This document shows, piece after piece, positions 10,745 to 21,590 of a stretch of DNA of 64,000 bases. How positions within the stretch are numbered: position 1 is the first letter of the stretch; every line of letters begins with the position of its first letter. This DNA comes from Mesostigma viride (taxonomy: Eukaryota > Streptophyta > Mesostigmatophyceae > Mesostigmatales > Mesostigmataceae). The position numbers were made by a program, and so were the translations under genes. The stretch is from the NCBI GenBank assembly GCA_009746045.1, contig RPFO01000080.1:5857339-5921338 (forward strand). The letters are read 5' to 3'. The notes below the pieces were generated by a model. It saw nothing but the letters and a program-made list of their open reading frames with translations, was not told the DNA's origin and did no database searches.

Positions 10745-11899
10745 GTGGGAATGAGTAGGGCGGGGCGCCGGCTAGCAGTAGCGCTGCGCCGGGCACACCC
10801 GTTGGCCATCCAGCCCGGCTCTACTTTCGAACGCGCCGCCGCTGGCTCTAGTGTCGCACGCACCGCCGGCGTGAGCGCAGCTGCCGGCACTGCTGCGGTG
10901 ACGAATGTGAGGGTGACCAACGTGAGCGTGGCAAGCTGGACAGAGGACGCTGCCTGGTCCGTGTGTGCCCGCTCCCTAGGCTCGGTGCCCGATGGGAGCA
11001 TGGTGGCATCTGGGTGTGGGGGGGCCGTGTTGATGGGTGTGATGCAGCCTGTGATGGGCAGGCGGGAATGCAGGGACGTGCGTGGAACCCTTGAGGGCTG
11101 GCAAGCGCTCTCCGAGGAGGGCCGTCACCCTCACTTGTCCGATGCTGGATGTCGTGACATTGCCTTGTTCGTTGCCCTGGGCGCGTTCCAGCGTAAGGGC
11201 CTGCATGACGGCCATCCCTTGCCCCTTGTTGGGCGGGCCGTGCCACCGCAGAGCCGTGGCGATGGCATCCGGGGTTCACAGGGGCCATGTCAGGGGCGTG
11301 GGGATGCCAGCATGGTGGCAGCAAGCGTGGCCCGCGAAGAATGGGAGTTAAAGCATGTCCAAAGCTATGTCCAGAGCATGTGTGGGAAACCATTTTGGGT
11401 CGATGGTGGTCGTGGCCCCTTGCCGCCCGTTGGTCAGGGGCAGAAAGGTCAAGGGGGCAGCGGTCAGGGGGGGCAACAGCAAGGGCCTTTCTCGTGTCCC
11501 TGGCCAGACGGCCCGCCTGCCCGCTCGCGGTATCGGCCACATCACACAACGCTGGAGGTTGTTCATGTGGGAGCGTTTTTTTTTCGTGTGGGAGCAGTCG
11601 GGGGGTATCCCTGGATCGGCGACATCCCGTCGCAGGTGGGGCATCCCCTTGTGTACGTGACGGGGTGGGCTGGGTGGGGCGCAGGAGGCTCCCCGTTGGA
11701 TGCTCCCGCCCCCATCCCATGCATGTATGATGTCATCGAGCACCCCGAGTGTATCGGTGACGTCATCGAGCGTGCCATGGGGAGTCTCTCCCGTACAGCC
11801 TTCGGCGGCGGCAAAGCCAGCGCTCAAACGGGCAGCATCCGCAGCGATAGCAGCAGCAGCGGTTGCAGCAACAGCAACAATAGCAGCATCCGCAGCAAT

Positions 11900-11950
<51 letters not shown>

Positions 11951-14900
11951 GGCAGTGGCAGTAGCAGCAACAATAGCAGCATCCGCAGCGGCAGCAGCAG
12001 CAGCAGCAATAGGAGTTATATAGCTGTGCAGGGCAACCACCCAACAGTCCATACTGACCAGCATAGGGACCAGCGGGTTCCATGCTCTACAGCGTCGCAA
12101 GGCCATCGCTCGGCGGTCGGGCTCCCTTCGTGGCATCCTGCGGTCAGGCTGCCAGCCTTTCGATACTTGAGCACCCGCAGCGGCGGCACCACCACCATGA
12201 CCACCACCACCAGCAGTAGCGGCGGCAGGGGATTCGCCAGCAGCGGCAGCAGCAGTAGCGGTGGTGGCGGCGGTGGCAGCGGCCCCAAGTGGTCCCCCTA
12301 CCTCGTCCAGCCGCTCGGGGAGACCCTGTCGTTGCTACGGGACCCTGCCTCGGGCAAGGAGGTGTTCCTGATAGGCACCGCCCACGTGTCAGACGCAAGC
12401 ACGCAGGAGGTGCGGGACACGGTGCGCCGAGTGAGGCCCGACGCGGTGCTGGTGAGTGGGGGCAGTCGTGTTGACAGTTTATATACAACCCCGGATGATG
12501 ATGCTGGCATCCCACACCTTCCTGTCGGCTGATTCCATGCGGCCGACGAGTTGCGCGTGAGTTGGGGTAGTAGTGTTACTAGATTATGCGGATTTATTAT
12601 GAGATCCATTAATAGTACGAGACTCCTTTACTACCAGACCCCCGTACCTGCGTGAGGGCCGACGCGGTGCTGGTGGGTGGATTAAAGCGGTGTTGCGAGA
12701 TGACAGTTGGATGTGACCGTGTGACCGTGGCCGCTGCGCACGTTACCAAACTACTTCTTGACTGCTGACTGCACGCACACACACAGACACACACACACGC
12801 ACGCGCGCACACACCGCACACACACGCGCGCACACACGGCACACACACGGCACACACACGGCACACACACTCACACTCGCATACACTCGCACTCGCACTC
12901 GCACATGCTGTCGCTGTTTCCCCCAGTAGTCTGCTCACGTCACTCAACTCTCCTCTTCCTCTGCTCACGTCACTCAACTCCCCTCTTCCTCTGCTCACGT
13001 CACTCAACTCTCCTCTTCCTCTGCTCACGTCACTCAACTCTCCTCTTCCTCCTCGTCCACCTTCCCCCCCCCCCCCCAGGTGGAGTTGTGCGCAGAGCGC
13101 GCCAGGAAAATGCGCGCGCGCGCCCGCGAGGGCATTTCCAACCGCAGACGTGATGGCGACAGCAGTGAGGATGCCAGCAATAACTACAAAGACCGTTCAT
13201 CCTCCTCCCCTTCGTCATCCTCTGACGGCGGCACCCTCGGGGTGCTGGTAGAGGCGCTGAGCACGCTTGCAAAGGGCATGACCGGCGGCGGCGGCATGCG
13301 GGCGCTCCCAGGGACCCTGCTGGGCCTCGCCATCAAGCTGCAGTACCGGCTGCTGGAGGGCGCGGGCGTGGCTCCAGGCGCCGAGTTCCTCGCTGCAATG
13401 GAGGAGGGGGAGGCGGTGGGGGCCAAGCTGGTGTTCATGGACCGGGGGCAGGCGGTGGGTGGCCGTCGCATCGAGCTATGGGAGGGTCTCGAGGGTCCAC
13501 ATCTCCTCATTTGTTTTCTGTATGTCGCAGGGTTGGGTGCTCATGGACCGGGGGTAGGTGGTGGGTGGAACTAGATGAGGATGCCCTTCTATTATTAATA
13601 TGAATTGATCATTTGTAGTGGTTGATTAATGGTAGTATAGTAAGTATACTATTATTACTGTTATGAAGAATTAGTGCCGGTGGTACATGGGTATAGAAGT
13701 TGGGCTGTTTTCCAACTTTCTTTTTTTTTCTTCTGGCAAGCTGCTACCCTTGTAGCTGCGATTTCTGTCGCAAGTTTTGGAACTACTCACCATAATTCTG
13801 GCAACGCTCATCACTGTTCTTGGAACGCGGATCGATACGGTGCCATTCCTTTGTCCTTTCTACAAGCCCCTGCTGTAGTTCTTTCCATTCTCCTTACTAG
13901 TATCATGCGAGCAATGGCTAGAGTTGTGTTGGCATCTAACCTGCCACAGCGGATGATATTTCCTAGTGGATCGGATCCTGCACGGATCCGGGCCCCCAGG
14001 CCACTCTGCACCGCCTGCAGGGGAGCCCGTTTGAGTTGTGGCCATTTTTTACTATGACTACTCTGAAGCCTTTACTATGAATACTCTGAACCCTTGATTA
14101 TGAATACTCTGAACCCTTCACTATGAATACTCTGAATGCTTTACTATGACTACTCTTGAGTCCTTTACTACGATGCTCCACCTAACGCTGCTCTTATTGG
14201 TGCCTTTCCTTTCCCGTGCCCTCTCCCCCCCCAGGCCACGCTGCGTCGCCTGCAGGAGAGCCTGTCCTTTGGCGACCTGTTCAAGTTGTGGCGCCTGCAT
14301 GAGGCGATGAGCGGGGAGGGGGCGGGGGCGGACGAGAGCATGAGGCGCGCGGCCGAGACGCTGCGCAGCACGTTTGACCTCAAGGTGAGCGCCTCCAGGT
14401 CAGCTTTAGCTTCAGCTTCATCTCAACGGTATCACCATCATCACTTGAATGAATGAACTAGAGACACTGACCTAATTGGGAGCCACAGGTCCCTACAGCT
14501 TCAGCGGTATAGATCAAATTGAGACACCGCCCTGACAGGGAGCCACAGGTACCCCCGTAGCTCTCCGAACATGGTGTCTTTGCGGTGACAGGACAATATG
14601 GAAGGAGAGCTCCTGCAGTGGAGTTTATTACTCGATGATCAGTTCAGCTTACATTTAATAGCCCCTGATGGTAGCCACACCCGCTTAACACTGTGTGATG
14701 GTAGGCGGGATGCACATTGTTGCGTAAACGCAACGTCACGGGTAAACGCAACGTAGCAAATGTAAACGCAACAGAGCAATGCCAAGGCCCCTAGGACGAG
14801 GCACCGCGGTTTCAGCGGATGGCTCATAGCAATTCCCTTTTTTTGGAGTGGACTCTGCCCCCATTTGGAGTACAGTATCACTTTCTGCCATGATGCATGT

Positions 14901-16524
14901 TGCTTGTGGCATACAGCCGCCAAACTTCTGTCACTTTTAATACTAGCCGTGTAGCATTTTTCCTGGAAGCTCAGTGCTTTTACTAAGGGTTTTTGTCATT
15001 CGTCAACTTGTTGACTATTTGCCTCGGCACTTCGTCAAATGGTTGACTATTTGCCTCGGCAATTCGTCAAACTGGTTGACTATTTGCCGTGGCGCTTCGT
15101 CAACCCGGCTCCTTGCTGTACTGCTTGTTGTACTCCTGTCTCTGCCTTTTCGCTGCTGGCTTTGTCTTGCCCTTCTTCTTCCCCTTCTTCTTCCCTGAGC
15201 TGCCGTCATCATCGGCCTTGCTCCTTTCTGTCTGGGCCCCCTCCTCGCCAGATTCCTCCTCGTCAGATTCCTCCTCTACAGAGTTCGAGGCGCTGTCAGA
15301 TGATGCTGACTGGCCGCCATCTTCCTCTTCCTGCGCATTCGACCCATCCTCTTCCTCACGCTCTACTCTCTTGCGTTTTTCGCGACCCTGCCTGCCCTCC
15401 TTTTCGTCTAAACTGCGGCCTAGGTCGACGATATTTTCCGTTTCTACAATTTGTCCAGCTTGCTTCTTAAACAGCGCATCTAAGGTGCTAGTCTTGAAAC
15501 CTGCCAACCCGTTTTTCTTCGACATTCTCTAGCTCATGCAACACTACCTAAACATCGCCGCCGCCATTATCGAAACAATTTCGCATGCAATATTTTATCG
15601 CACATGAAGTCGCCAGACGGCCTGAGGTCGTCACGTAATTAATTGCTTGTCCAGGGTGATTACAGTTAATAATTTTTTCATGCCCTCGTCGGCTCAAGTC
15701 CTGCCTTGCTCGTCTTCAGTTTTGGTACCCGAGCATTGTCCTGAACCGTACTGACGTACTGTCTTTCCAAACCAACTCCAACTGCAGCGTACCTAGGATT
15801 CAGATGGTACGGGCTGACGGCCTGACGCCGCGCCGCTGGACCTTAGGTCTGGCCTTCAGGACTTAGGTGGTTGACGAATACCCTAAACATTTCGTCAAAC
15901 CGGTTGACGAACTTCGGAACATATTCGTCAATTGGTTGACGAATTGCCGAGTTGGTTGACGAATGTGGTTGACGAATTGCCCAAAATGGTTGACTATTTT
16001 ACTACTATTTTCAAAATTCGTCAACCGGTTGACGAAATAGTCCCGTTAGTAAAAGCACTGTGGAAGCTATTCCCCTCCGCACTGCTTGCCTTTCCTTCGT
16101 CCCTTCTCTTCAAAGGGTCGACTGCATGCAAAATACACGTATTTTTTCAAAAAACTTTCGATATAGTCTTCTTGAATTTTGAATGTCTTGCCCCCCACTC
16201 CCATTTCAAAGGCCACGGCTGAATCGAGTCTCACGTGATTCAGTCTCCTCCCTTGGGTCACTGTATGGTCGCCCTGCCCGGTTCACTACATCCCACACAC
16301 ACGAGCAGGAAGCGGTTGAGAAGATGAAGTGCCGCGCGTACGTGCGCGCGCAGCGGCAGGCCGTCGGCTCGGTTTACCCCAAGCTGGTCACGGCGCTGGT
16401 AGATGAACGTGACGAGGTGATGGCGCGGGCCATCGCCGAGTGTCAAGGGAACAGGCTGGTGGCGGTGGTCGGCCTGGGCCACATGGATGGCATCGAGTGG
16501 CGGCTCGCCAACCCGCCCAAGTGA
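10745..16524 (+). CDS. TraB/PrgY-domain protein, four exons
   Basis: Exons: 1 to 12451 (start uncertain; the frame is open from the ATG at 10745), 2 at 13080-13454, 3 at 14235-14384, 4 at 16309-16524; all junctions are phase 0. Exon 1 ends with the domain start, VFLIGTAHVSDAST (the GTAHxS motif). Exon 2 opens VELCAERARKM and carries GVAPGAEFLAA and KLVFMDRGQA. Exon 3 continues ATLRRLQESLSFGDLFKLW. Exon 4 has ALVDERDEVMARAI and VAVVGLGHMDGIEW (the GxGH motif), then a stop. TraB-domain proteins share the EreA/ChaN/Tiki fold; plant members are membrane-linked in mitochondria and chloroplasts. The C-terminal membrane segments usual in eukaryotic members are absent. Before the domain are a long Ser tract and RYLSTRS, which resembles a mitochondrial cleavage site. 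The part between about 10900 and 11800 has no clear coding character and may include an unseen intron. Introns 1 and 2 hold copies of exon edges; intron 3 holds a hAT element. Confidence 0.75.
11838..12011. repeat. (AGC)n tract coding for poly-Ser in TraB exon 1
   Basis: Imperfect AGC/AGT/AAT repeats in the TraB frame give a Ser/Asn-rich segment before the domain. Length variation would not shift the frame. Confidence 0.85.
12651..12680 (+). repeat. Copy of TraB exon 1 end and donor inside intron 1
   Basis: GTGAGGGCCGACGCGGTGCTG|gtgggt repeats the true exon end GTGAGGCCCGACGCGGTGCTG|gtgagt (12431-12457), about 220 bp downstream. Confidence 0.85.
12773..12905. repeat. CA-rich microsatellite in TraB intron 1
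   Basis: Interrupted CA, CACACACGG and CACTCG repeats. Confidence 0.9.
12931..13050. repeat. 30-bp minisatellite, four units, before TraB exon 2
   Basis: Units of ctgctcacgtcactcaactc plus tcctcttcct start at 12931, 12961, 12991 and 13021. The array leads into a C-tract and the exon 2 acceptor at 13078-13079. Confidence 0.95.
13537..13568 (+). repeat. Copy of TraB exon 2 end and donor inside intron 2
   Basis: TCATGGACCGGGGGtAGGtG|gtgggt repeats the true TCATGGACCGGGGGCAGGCG|gtgggt (13435-13460). The copy carries an in-frame TAG. Confidence 0.85.
13990..14045 (+). repeat. Copy of TraB exon 3 start and acceptor inside intron 2
   Basis: cccccag|GCCACTCTGCACCGCCTGCAG then GGGAGCC and GAGTTGTGGC match the real acceptor and first 50 bases of exon 3 (14228-14293), with a short internal deletion. 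Confidence 0.8.
14048..14170. repeat. 24-bp minisatellite in TraB intron 2
   Basis: About five units of ttactatgaatactctgaaccc. Confidence 0.9.
14972..16060. mobile_element. hAT-type DNA transposon, non-autonomous, in TraB intron 3
   Basis: The terminal inverted repeats begin CAGTGCTTTTACTAA and match for most of 36 bp. An 8-bp target duplication TGGAAGCT flanks it (14964-14971 and 16061-16068). CAGTG ends with an 8-bp duplication fit the hAT superfamily. Both ends carry clusters of TTCGTCAAC and GTTGACGAA boxes, often paired as palindromes (for example near 16016-16036), typical of subterminal transposase binding sites. It holds one 141-codon minus-strand frame and no transposase. Confidence 0.9.
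15100..15525 (-). CDS. 141-residue Lys/Glu-rich frame carried inside the hAT element
   Basis: It starts MSKKNGLAGFKTSTLDALFK, then has a long acidic Asp/Glu/Ser middle and a basic tail (GKKKGKKKGKTKPAAKRQRQ) like a nuclear localisation signal. I do not recognise it. It lies wholly between the transposon ends and is antisense to the TraB gene. It may be a captured host gene fragment or a remnant of the element's own accessory protein. No hAT dimerisation motif or BED finger is visible. Confidence 0.45.
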   Translation of the reverse strand: MSKKNGLAGFKTSTLDALFKKQAGQIVETENIVDLGRSLDEKEGRQGREKRKRVEREEEDGSNAQEEEDGGQSASSDSASNSVEEESDEEESGEEGAQTERSKADDDGSSGKKKGKKKGKTKPAAKRQRQEYNKQYSKEPG

Positions 16525-17779
16525 TTTACTAATAGCCGTGATATTTATGCGACAGCCGATGAGGCATACATTCGAGCAGAGGATGTCGTGTGATGCGAAC
16601 ACTCGTGGAGGATCTATACATGTGTATCGCGTTGCGCTGACATGGTTATGTGGCCAGCTGCCATTGAATTGTCATGCTTTTGAAGGGCTTGGGCCCACGT
16701 GTTTGGCACCCGGTTTGTGTACGAATTGTTGCCACACTCAGTTCTGGATAGGTCATCAAAATAATCATGCAGCTTGCAATCTGCTTGGTGGGACGTGCCC
16801 GACGGTGTTTGAATGATTCCTGGACTTCTACGATACCATCTTTTCACCGACTTTGCATGAGACCGTATTTAATTCCATTCTCAATTTCGACTGGTACGCG
16901 ACCGAAGTTAGCCACTTCTAGTCCCCGCCAACTTGTCGAAAAAAGGTCCATTACATACTCGACTTCTCCGTCAAGTCTCACTACGCCCAAGCAAGCTGAC
17001 CCCATAATGGGGTCACCCTCGTGAAACGTAGCATCGATCGGGTTTCAAAACAACCCACGAACGCCGTAGATGCAGACATAACTGGTCGCAAACAACGTCA
17101 CGATGCGGCGCCGAATCGCCTTGGTTCCTTTGTTACGAGCCATTTTATTACGCCCCGTCGCATACCCGAGCCCTTTTCCGTGTAACGTGAGATGCTAAAT
17201 CCGCTTCCCTGACTGGAAATTCCGTCCAATACCGTGGTGCAGTACTTATCATGCAGCGTGGGACACAACAACAACTTATAATGCAGATCTTCAGTACTAC
17301 GGTGTTTTGCTGCAGTACTACGGTACATGCAGCAACGCGGCTGTGCCGCGATCGTTGATCGTGCCTTACATCTCCGACAAGTGCTCTGATCCTCCGGCAA
17401 CATTGGACCGCCATGCTCCCAGCAATAGTGCCGGCTGGATCGCTCGCAGTATCTCAGCACATCTGAACCCTGTGATGCCAGATCTCCTTAATTGCATGCA
17501 TGCGGCCGTTCTGAGCTTGGTACTGGATTCGTTGTCCACATCGTCGCGTCGCTGCCGCAACGCGATGTTTTCTGGCATACGCGGGCTTTTGGTTCCCGCC
17601 GCACATTTGAAAGTGCTGTCCTCCGGATTTTTGCCTTTGCACCGTGTGCAGTTCTTGGACGTTTGGAATCATGGCATGGCTAACGTAATGACTGACTAGC
17701 TAGACCTTTTCAGTGGTTTTCCATTTGCGGGTATTTCCTCGTAAATGGTGGGAGAGCGATCGCAGCAATGGTGCTCACC
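16525..17779. other. Downstream of TraB gene; nothing recognised
   Basis: It contains short open frames on both strands without recognisable domains and no strong repeats. Confidence 0.5.
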
Positions 17780-17872
17780 ACTAGACACTCCCGGCCAGTT
17801 AGGCTCAAAACACACGCCCTGATCAGGCATGCTGTTTCCGGCCCCACCGTCATCTAGTCGCTCTACACGTAA

Positions 17873-19607
17873 AAATTAAATTAAATTAAATTATAACATG
17901 CCTCCGTGGGGAGATCATGTAGCACATATTCTATGATGGATGGGGTGGAGGAAGCCGCGTGAACGAACGATCCTAACTCTAAGCTATCTAGAAAATCCTA
18001 ACTACACAACTCATCAAAACGCCTCCTCCGCTTGGGGGGAGGGGGCTTGCCCACAGGGTCGGGCGTGTGCGCCTTGACAATCTTCTTCCACCGCGTCTTG
18101 TCCTGCATGGCAGTCCAAAGACGGGAGAGAGAGTGGATGCGGTGCTCAAACTGGGCTGGGACCACTAGGTCGTCCAGCAACATCTGGATGTAGTTCGTGA
18201 CAGGTTTCCCTACCCTCTTGGGAATGCCCTCGGGGCCAGGCCAGGTCAGAATGTGTCGCCCTGGCTGGCCAAGCCGCTGGGGGGCGGCCAGGCCAAGGGC
18301 GGTGTCGACCTGGCTGGTGCGAGCAAGGTGTCCTACAAATGCTATCCTACGCTGCCTAATCTCGTCTGAAATACGAGGCATGCCATGATACAAAGATTCT
18401 GATGATGGAAACTCGGAAAACCCTACCTGTCCCGAGGAGCATCCTGTAAACCGTGCCGTCTAGCCTTGCTGCCAGTTTGGGTGGGATGGTCCACGCCTCG
18501 GCGCCATCATACGTGAGCACCGTGAGGACGAGGACCTTGAAGAGCATGCGCTTGCGGTGCTCGCCCAGCCGGCCCTTCGAGCGCCAGTAGGGTTTGAGCG
18601 AACGGAGCTTGGCCCAGGCTAGGCCGATGCGGGTGTCCACATCGTCGGCAGTGTCAGGAAGCCAGCTCCCCAACAGCTTGAAGCGGTCGCGGAACGGGAT
18701 CGACCTCTGTCCCGTCGAGCAGGCGCGGCAGCAGTGGTGTACTGGAGGCCCCAATCACCATCGCCTCAGTTTTGACACTAATCTCCAACCCCACCGCCCG
18801 CGCCTCCAGGCCCAGACAGTCCAGCCAGGTCTGAATGTGCTCGGGGCTCTCGATGAGGGTGGTGTCATCCGCATAAATCAGGTCGGCAAGGCGGTAACCA
18901 GGTCTAACCGGCCCGCCGTGCTCTTTCACGTTAAGGATGTCCAAGCCTGGCTCGAACCCCTTAAGAGCAGTAAAGCGCGCACGTACCCGGCGCATGACGT
19001 GATCCACGACAATAATGAACAGGTATGGGGACAGGACACAACCTTGCCACACCCCGTGGTGAAGGGGGAATGGTGGAGTGCATGGTGCCCTCCGCAGTCC
19101 GCACTACTGCCTGTGAGCCCTCATACAGTCGGCGAATGGCAGCAATAAACACAGGTGGTACCCGATCCAGAGCTAGGATGGCCCAAAGAGCCTCCCAGAG
19201 AACCGTGTCAAAGGCCTTGATATAGTCAACAAAAATGAAGACCAGCGGCAAACTGTCAGGGGGAAGTCGACGCACCTCCTCCATCAACCGGCGCGCGGCA
19301 AACACAGCCATGACAGTGTTACGACCACGACGGAAACCCATCTGAGACTCACCCAGGTGTGGGTCCAGCGCGGCGCGGAGCCTGTGCAGCATCATGCGCA
19401 TGAAGACCTTCAGCGCGGCGCTCTGGAGGCAGACACCCCGGTAGTTGCCGGGGTCAGCCGCAGAGCCCTTCTTGTACAGCATGACGCGGATGGCCGTCTG
19501 CCACTCAGCAGGCGGAGGCTCGTCAGAGAGCAGGGCACGGTTGCAGAACGCCAGCAGAAGATCCCTAACCGCCGGATCTGAGGGGTCTTCAGCAGCTCAG
19601 CAGAAAG
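17873..19607 (-). mobile_element. LINE copy C (reverse-transcriptase type), 5'-truncated
   Basis: A 14-bp target duplication CGCTCTACACGTAA flanks it (17859-17872 and 19608-19621). The 3' end (left) is an (AATTT)n tail on the minus strand. It is preceded by a small hairpin, CTCC-loop-GGAG, near 17893-17906, that recurs in copies D and E. Confidence 0.9.
17998..19500 (-). pseudogene. Reverse transcriptase remnant (RTE-like LINE ORF2), frameshifted
   Basis: Reading down from about 19482 in shifting frames: YKKGSAADPGNYRGVCL, GFRRGRNTVMAVFAARR and FIFVDYIKAFDTVLWEAL (RT core blocks); then, after a frameshift near 19050, QGCVLSPYLFIIVVDHVM and LIYADDTTLIES (the YADD catalytic box); then RFKLLGSWLPDTADDVDTRI after another shift; and the C-terminus RRIAFVGHLARTSQVD, stopping at 17998. 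The GHLAR block and block order resemble the RTE/craTA type. At least three frameshifts make it dead. The 5' endonuclease part is missing. Confidence 0.85.
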
Positions 19608-19744
19608 CGCTCTACACGTAAGCCAGCCATAATTTCAATGCACAAGGCTAGACATTTCCATCTCCATTCATATTCATCATCCTGAACGACTCGAAAACGC
19701 GGACAATATACCGGACTAGACACTTCCTGGCCAGTCCGGCTCAA

Positions 19745-21412
19745 TTAATTAATTAATTAATTAAAATCATAGCTCCGTCGGGAGCATATGTAACACATAG
19801 CCCTGAGAAAGGGGCATCTATATGGGTTTGTAATACAATCAGGGCGACAACCTGCAGGTGTAGGATGTACGACTATCACCTGCTCTGGGTGCACTAGGTG
19901 CACCTGCACCTCCATGATGGTTCATGCCTCCTAAACAAGCACAGGCACCCAGGGGGGGCTTGAGGAGAGGGCCTATAGAAGGCCTGCATGACATATGGGG
20001 TGGAAGGTATGTGGCTAGGCTATAGCTAGGGTACACATGGCCTCTCAGCAGGGAATAACTCCCTGCATGGGCAAAGCATGACTCGAAATTGCTACGGCTA
20101 TTGTAAGGGCGGGTGTGGGCCCATCACGTAGGCATACATGGCCATGTCACTAAGCTTTCTAGTCTACACTACTGCTATATATTCCTAGCTAGGCTGGGGT
20201 GGCTGGGGTGGCTGGGGCGGCAGGGGTCGCCTGCCAGGGCTTGTGGGCGACGTAGATGTCCGCCCCCTTCCAGTAGACCGGCTTCTTCTGCCCCGCCGTC
20301 TGCCGAAGCTGGAGGTAGGTCGGCCATAACTCCCGTCGCCGTTGTTGCTGCATGCGTCAAGGTCAAGTCGTCGTCCATGCAGCGTGTAGGCGGTCCCCCC
20401 ACTTGAGCCGCTTGCGACACTTGAGGAACTCCATCTTATCCGCCATGGTGTCAAAGGTGAGGAGCAAGGGGGAGGGGCCGGCCTTACCCCGCGAGCGGGG
20501 AAGGCGGGTCACCCCCCGCGGCTTGCCCTCAAACCAGTGATAGCCATATGGGGACAAGGATTTTGTTCTCAAACGCCATGGCAAGGGTCTCGGGGGTCTC
20601 GTCCTGCAGCTCGGGTCGAAGTGCTTGACTATGACGTTAAGGCTGCGCTTGGCGAGCTCGGCCTCCTCGCGGAGGTCCAGCGTCTGCTGCTTAAGCTGGG
20701 CGGCGACGGCGGAGGTGGTGGAGGTGGCGTGCTGCTTAAGCATGTCCGCCCAGGTCGGGATGGGAGGAGCATCGCCGGCATGGCCAGCAGGGGCTGGCCG
20801 AGCGGCGATGTCCTTCACCGCCTGGGCGGTGATGCCGGCGGTGTTCTGCAAGCATTCGATGGCTATGGCATTGTCCTGCAGGCGCTTGGGCGATGGCGAG
20901 GAGCTGGGCGGTGAGGGCGTCGGTTGTGGTGGAGGTGGAGGCGAGGAGCTTGGAGGTGGCGGTGGTGGTGGAGGAGAGGAGGGGAAGCTCGGCAGCCAGC
21001 GTGCCCCCCATGGCCGCCACATCTGCGGCGAGGGGGGTTACGTGCTGCACGAGGGCCTGGTTGATGATGGAGCGGATTTCGGAGGTGGAATTCATGGAGG
21101 TGGGGGCCCAGATCTCGGCGGCAGAGCGCCCGAGGAGGGAGCAGAGGGCGATGAGCTGAAGGCGGGGTCGGGGGAGGCTGGGCAGATCCGGCATGTAAGT
21201 ACCGGCCACGCCACCTCCAGGCGGAGTGAGGCAACCGAGGTCGTCAAGGTGCCGGCAGCCCGGCACAGGGCAAGAAGCGAGGTGCGCGACCCGTAGAACA
21301 CGGCGCTCATAAAAAGGGTGGGCTTTGCGTTGCAGTGTGCCCACCATGCGGCTGATTTGGCGTCAAAATCGAGTTCTTTCCAGCCCGGCTCGGCAGGGGG
21401 CGCCGGGTCCTT
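19745..21412 (-). mobile_element. LINE copy D, ORF1 only
   Basis: An 8-bp target duplication CGGCTCAA flanks it (19737-19744 and 21413-21420). A (TTAA)n tail and hairpin GCTCC-GTCG-GGAGC (about 19771-19784) mark the 3' end. A 3' untranslated region of about 440 bp is followed directly by ORF1; no ORF2 sequence is present. Confidence 0.85.
20189..21412 (-). pseudogene. LINE ORF1-like protein remnant, frameshifted (copy D)
   Basis: The frame is split by frameshifts but readable. There is a helical, Ala/Thr/Leu-rich N-terminal half (AAEIWAPTSMNSTSEIRSI). The middle has LREEAELAKRSLNVIVKHFD. A block KAGPSPLLLTFDTMADKMEF follows, and the end is RRRELWPTYLQLRQTAG then KPVYWKGADIYVAHKPW. The C-terminal RELWPxYL...YWKGxD block aligns with copy E. 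This resembles coiled-coil plus RNA-binding ORF1 proteins of LINEs. The 5' end is truncated. Confidence 0.7.
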
Positions 21413-21590
21413 CGGCTCAAAACATGCGCCCTGATCAAGCAAGTTCAGTGTTTCCGGCCCCACCGTCTAGGTCAACTAGCTAGTCGCTCTACACGTAAGC
21501 CAGCCATGATTTGAATGCACAAGGCTACACATTTCCATCACCATTCATATTCATCATCGTGAACGACTCGAACACGCGGACAAGATAACG

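Larger units (their letters stand above)
17780..21590. repeat. Two-unit low-copy repeat, each unit split by a LINE
   Basis: Unit 1 is 17780-17872 plus 19622-19712. Unit 2 is 19713-19744 plus 21421-21590. Shared blocks include ggctcaaaac, cgccctgatca, tttccggccccaccgtc, cgctctacacgtaagccag and cattcatattcatcatc. The LINE insertion sites differ between units. Confidence 0.8.

Noticed and set aside
10848-11720. 290-codon minus-strand frame opposite TraB exon 1
   Set aside because: High-GC shadow frame without recognisable domain.
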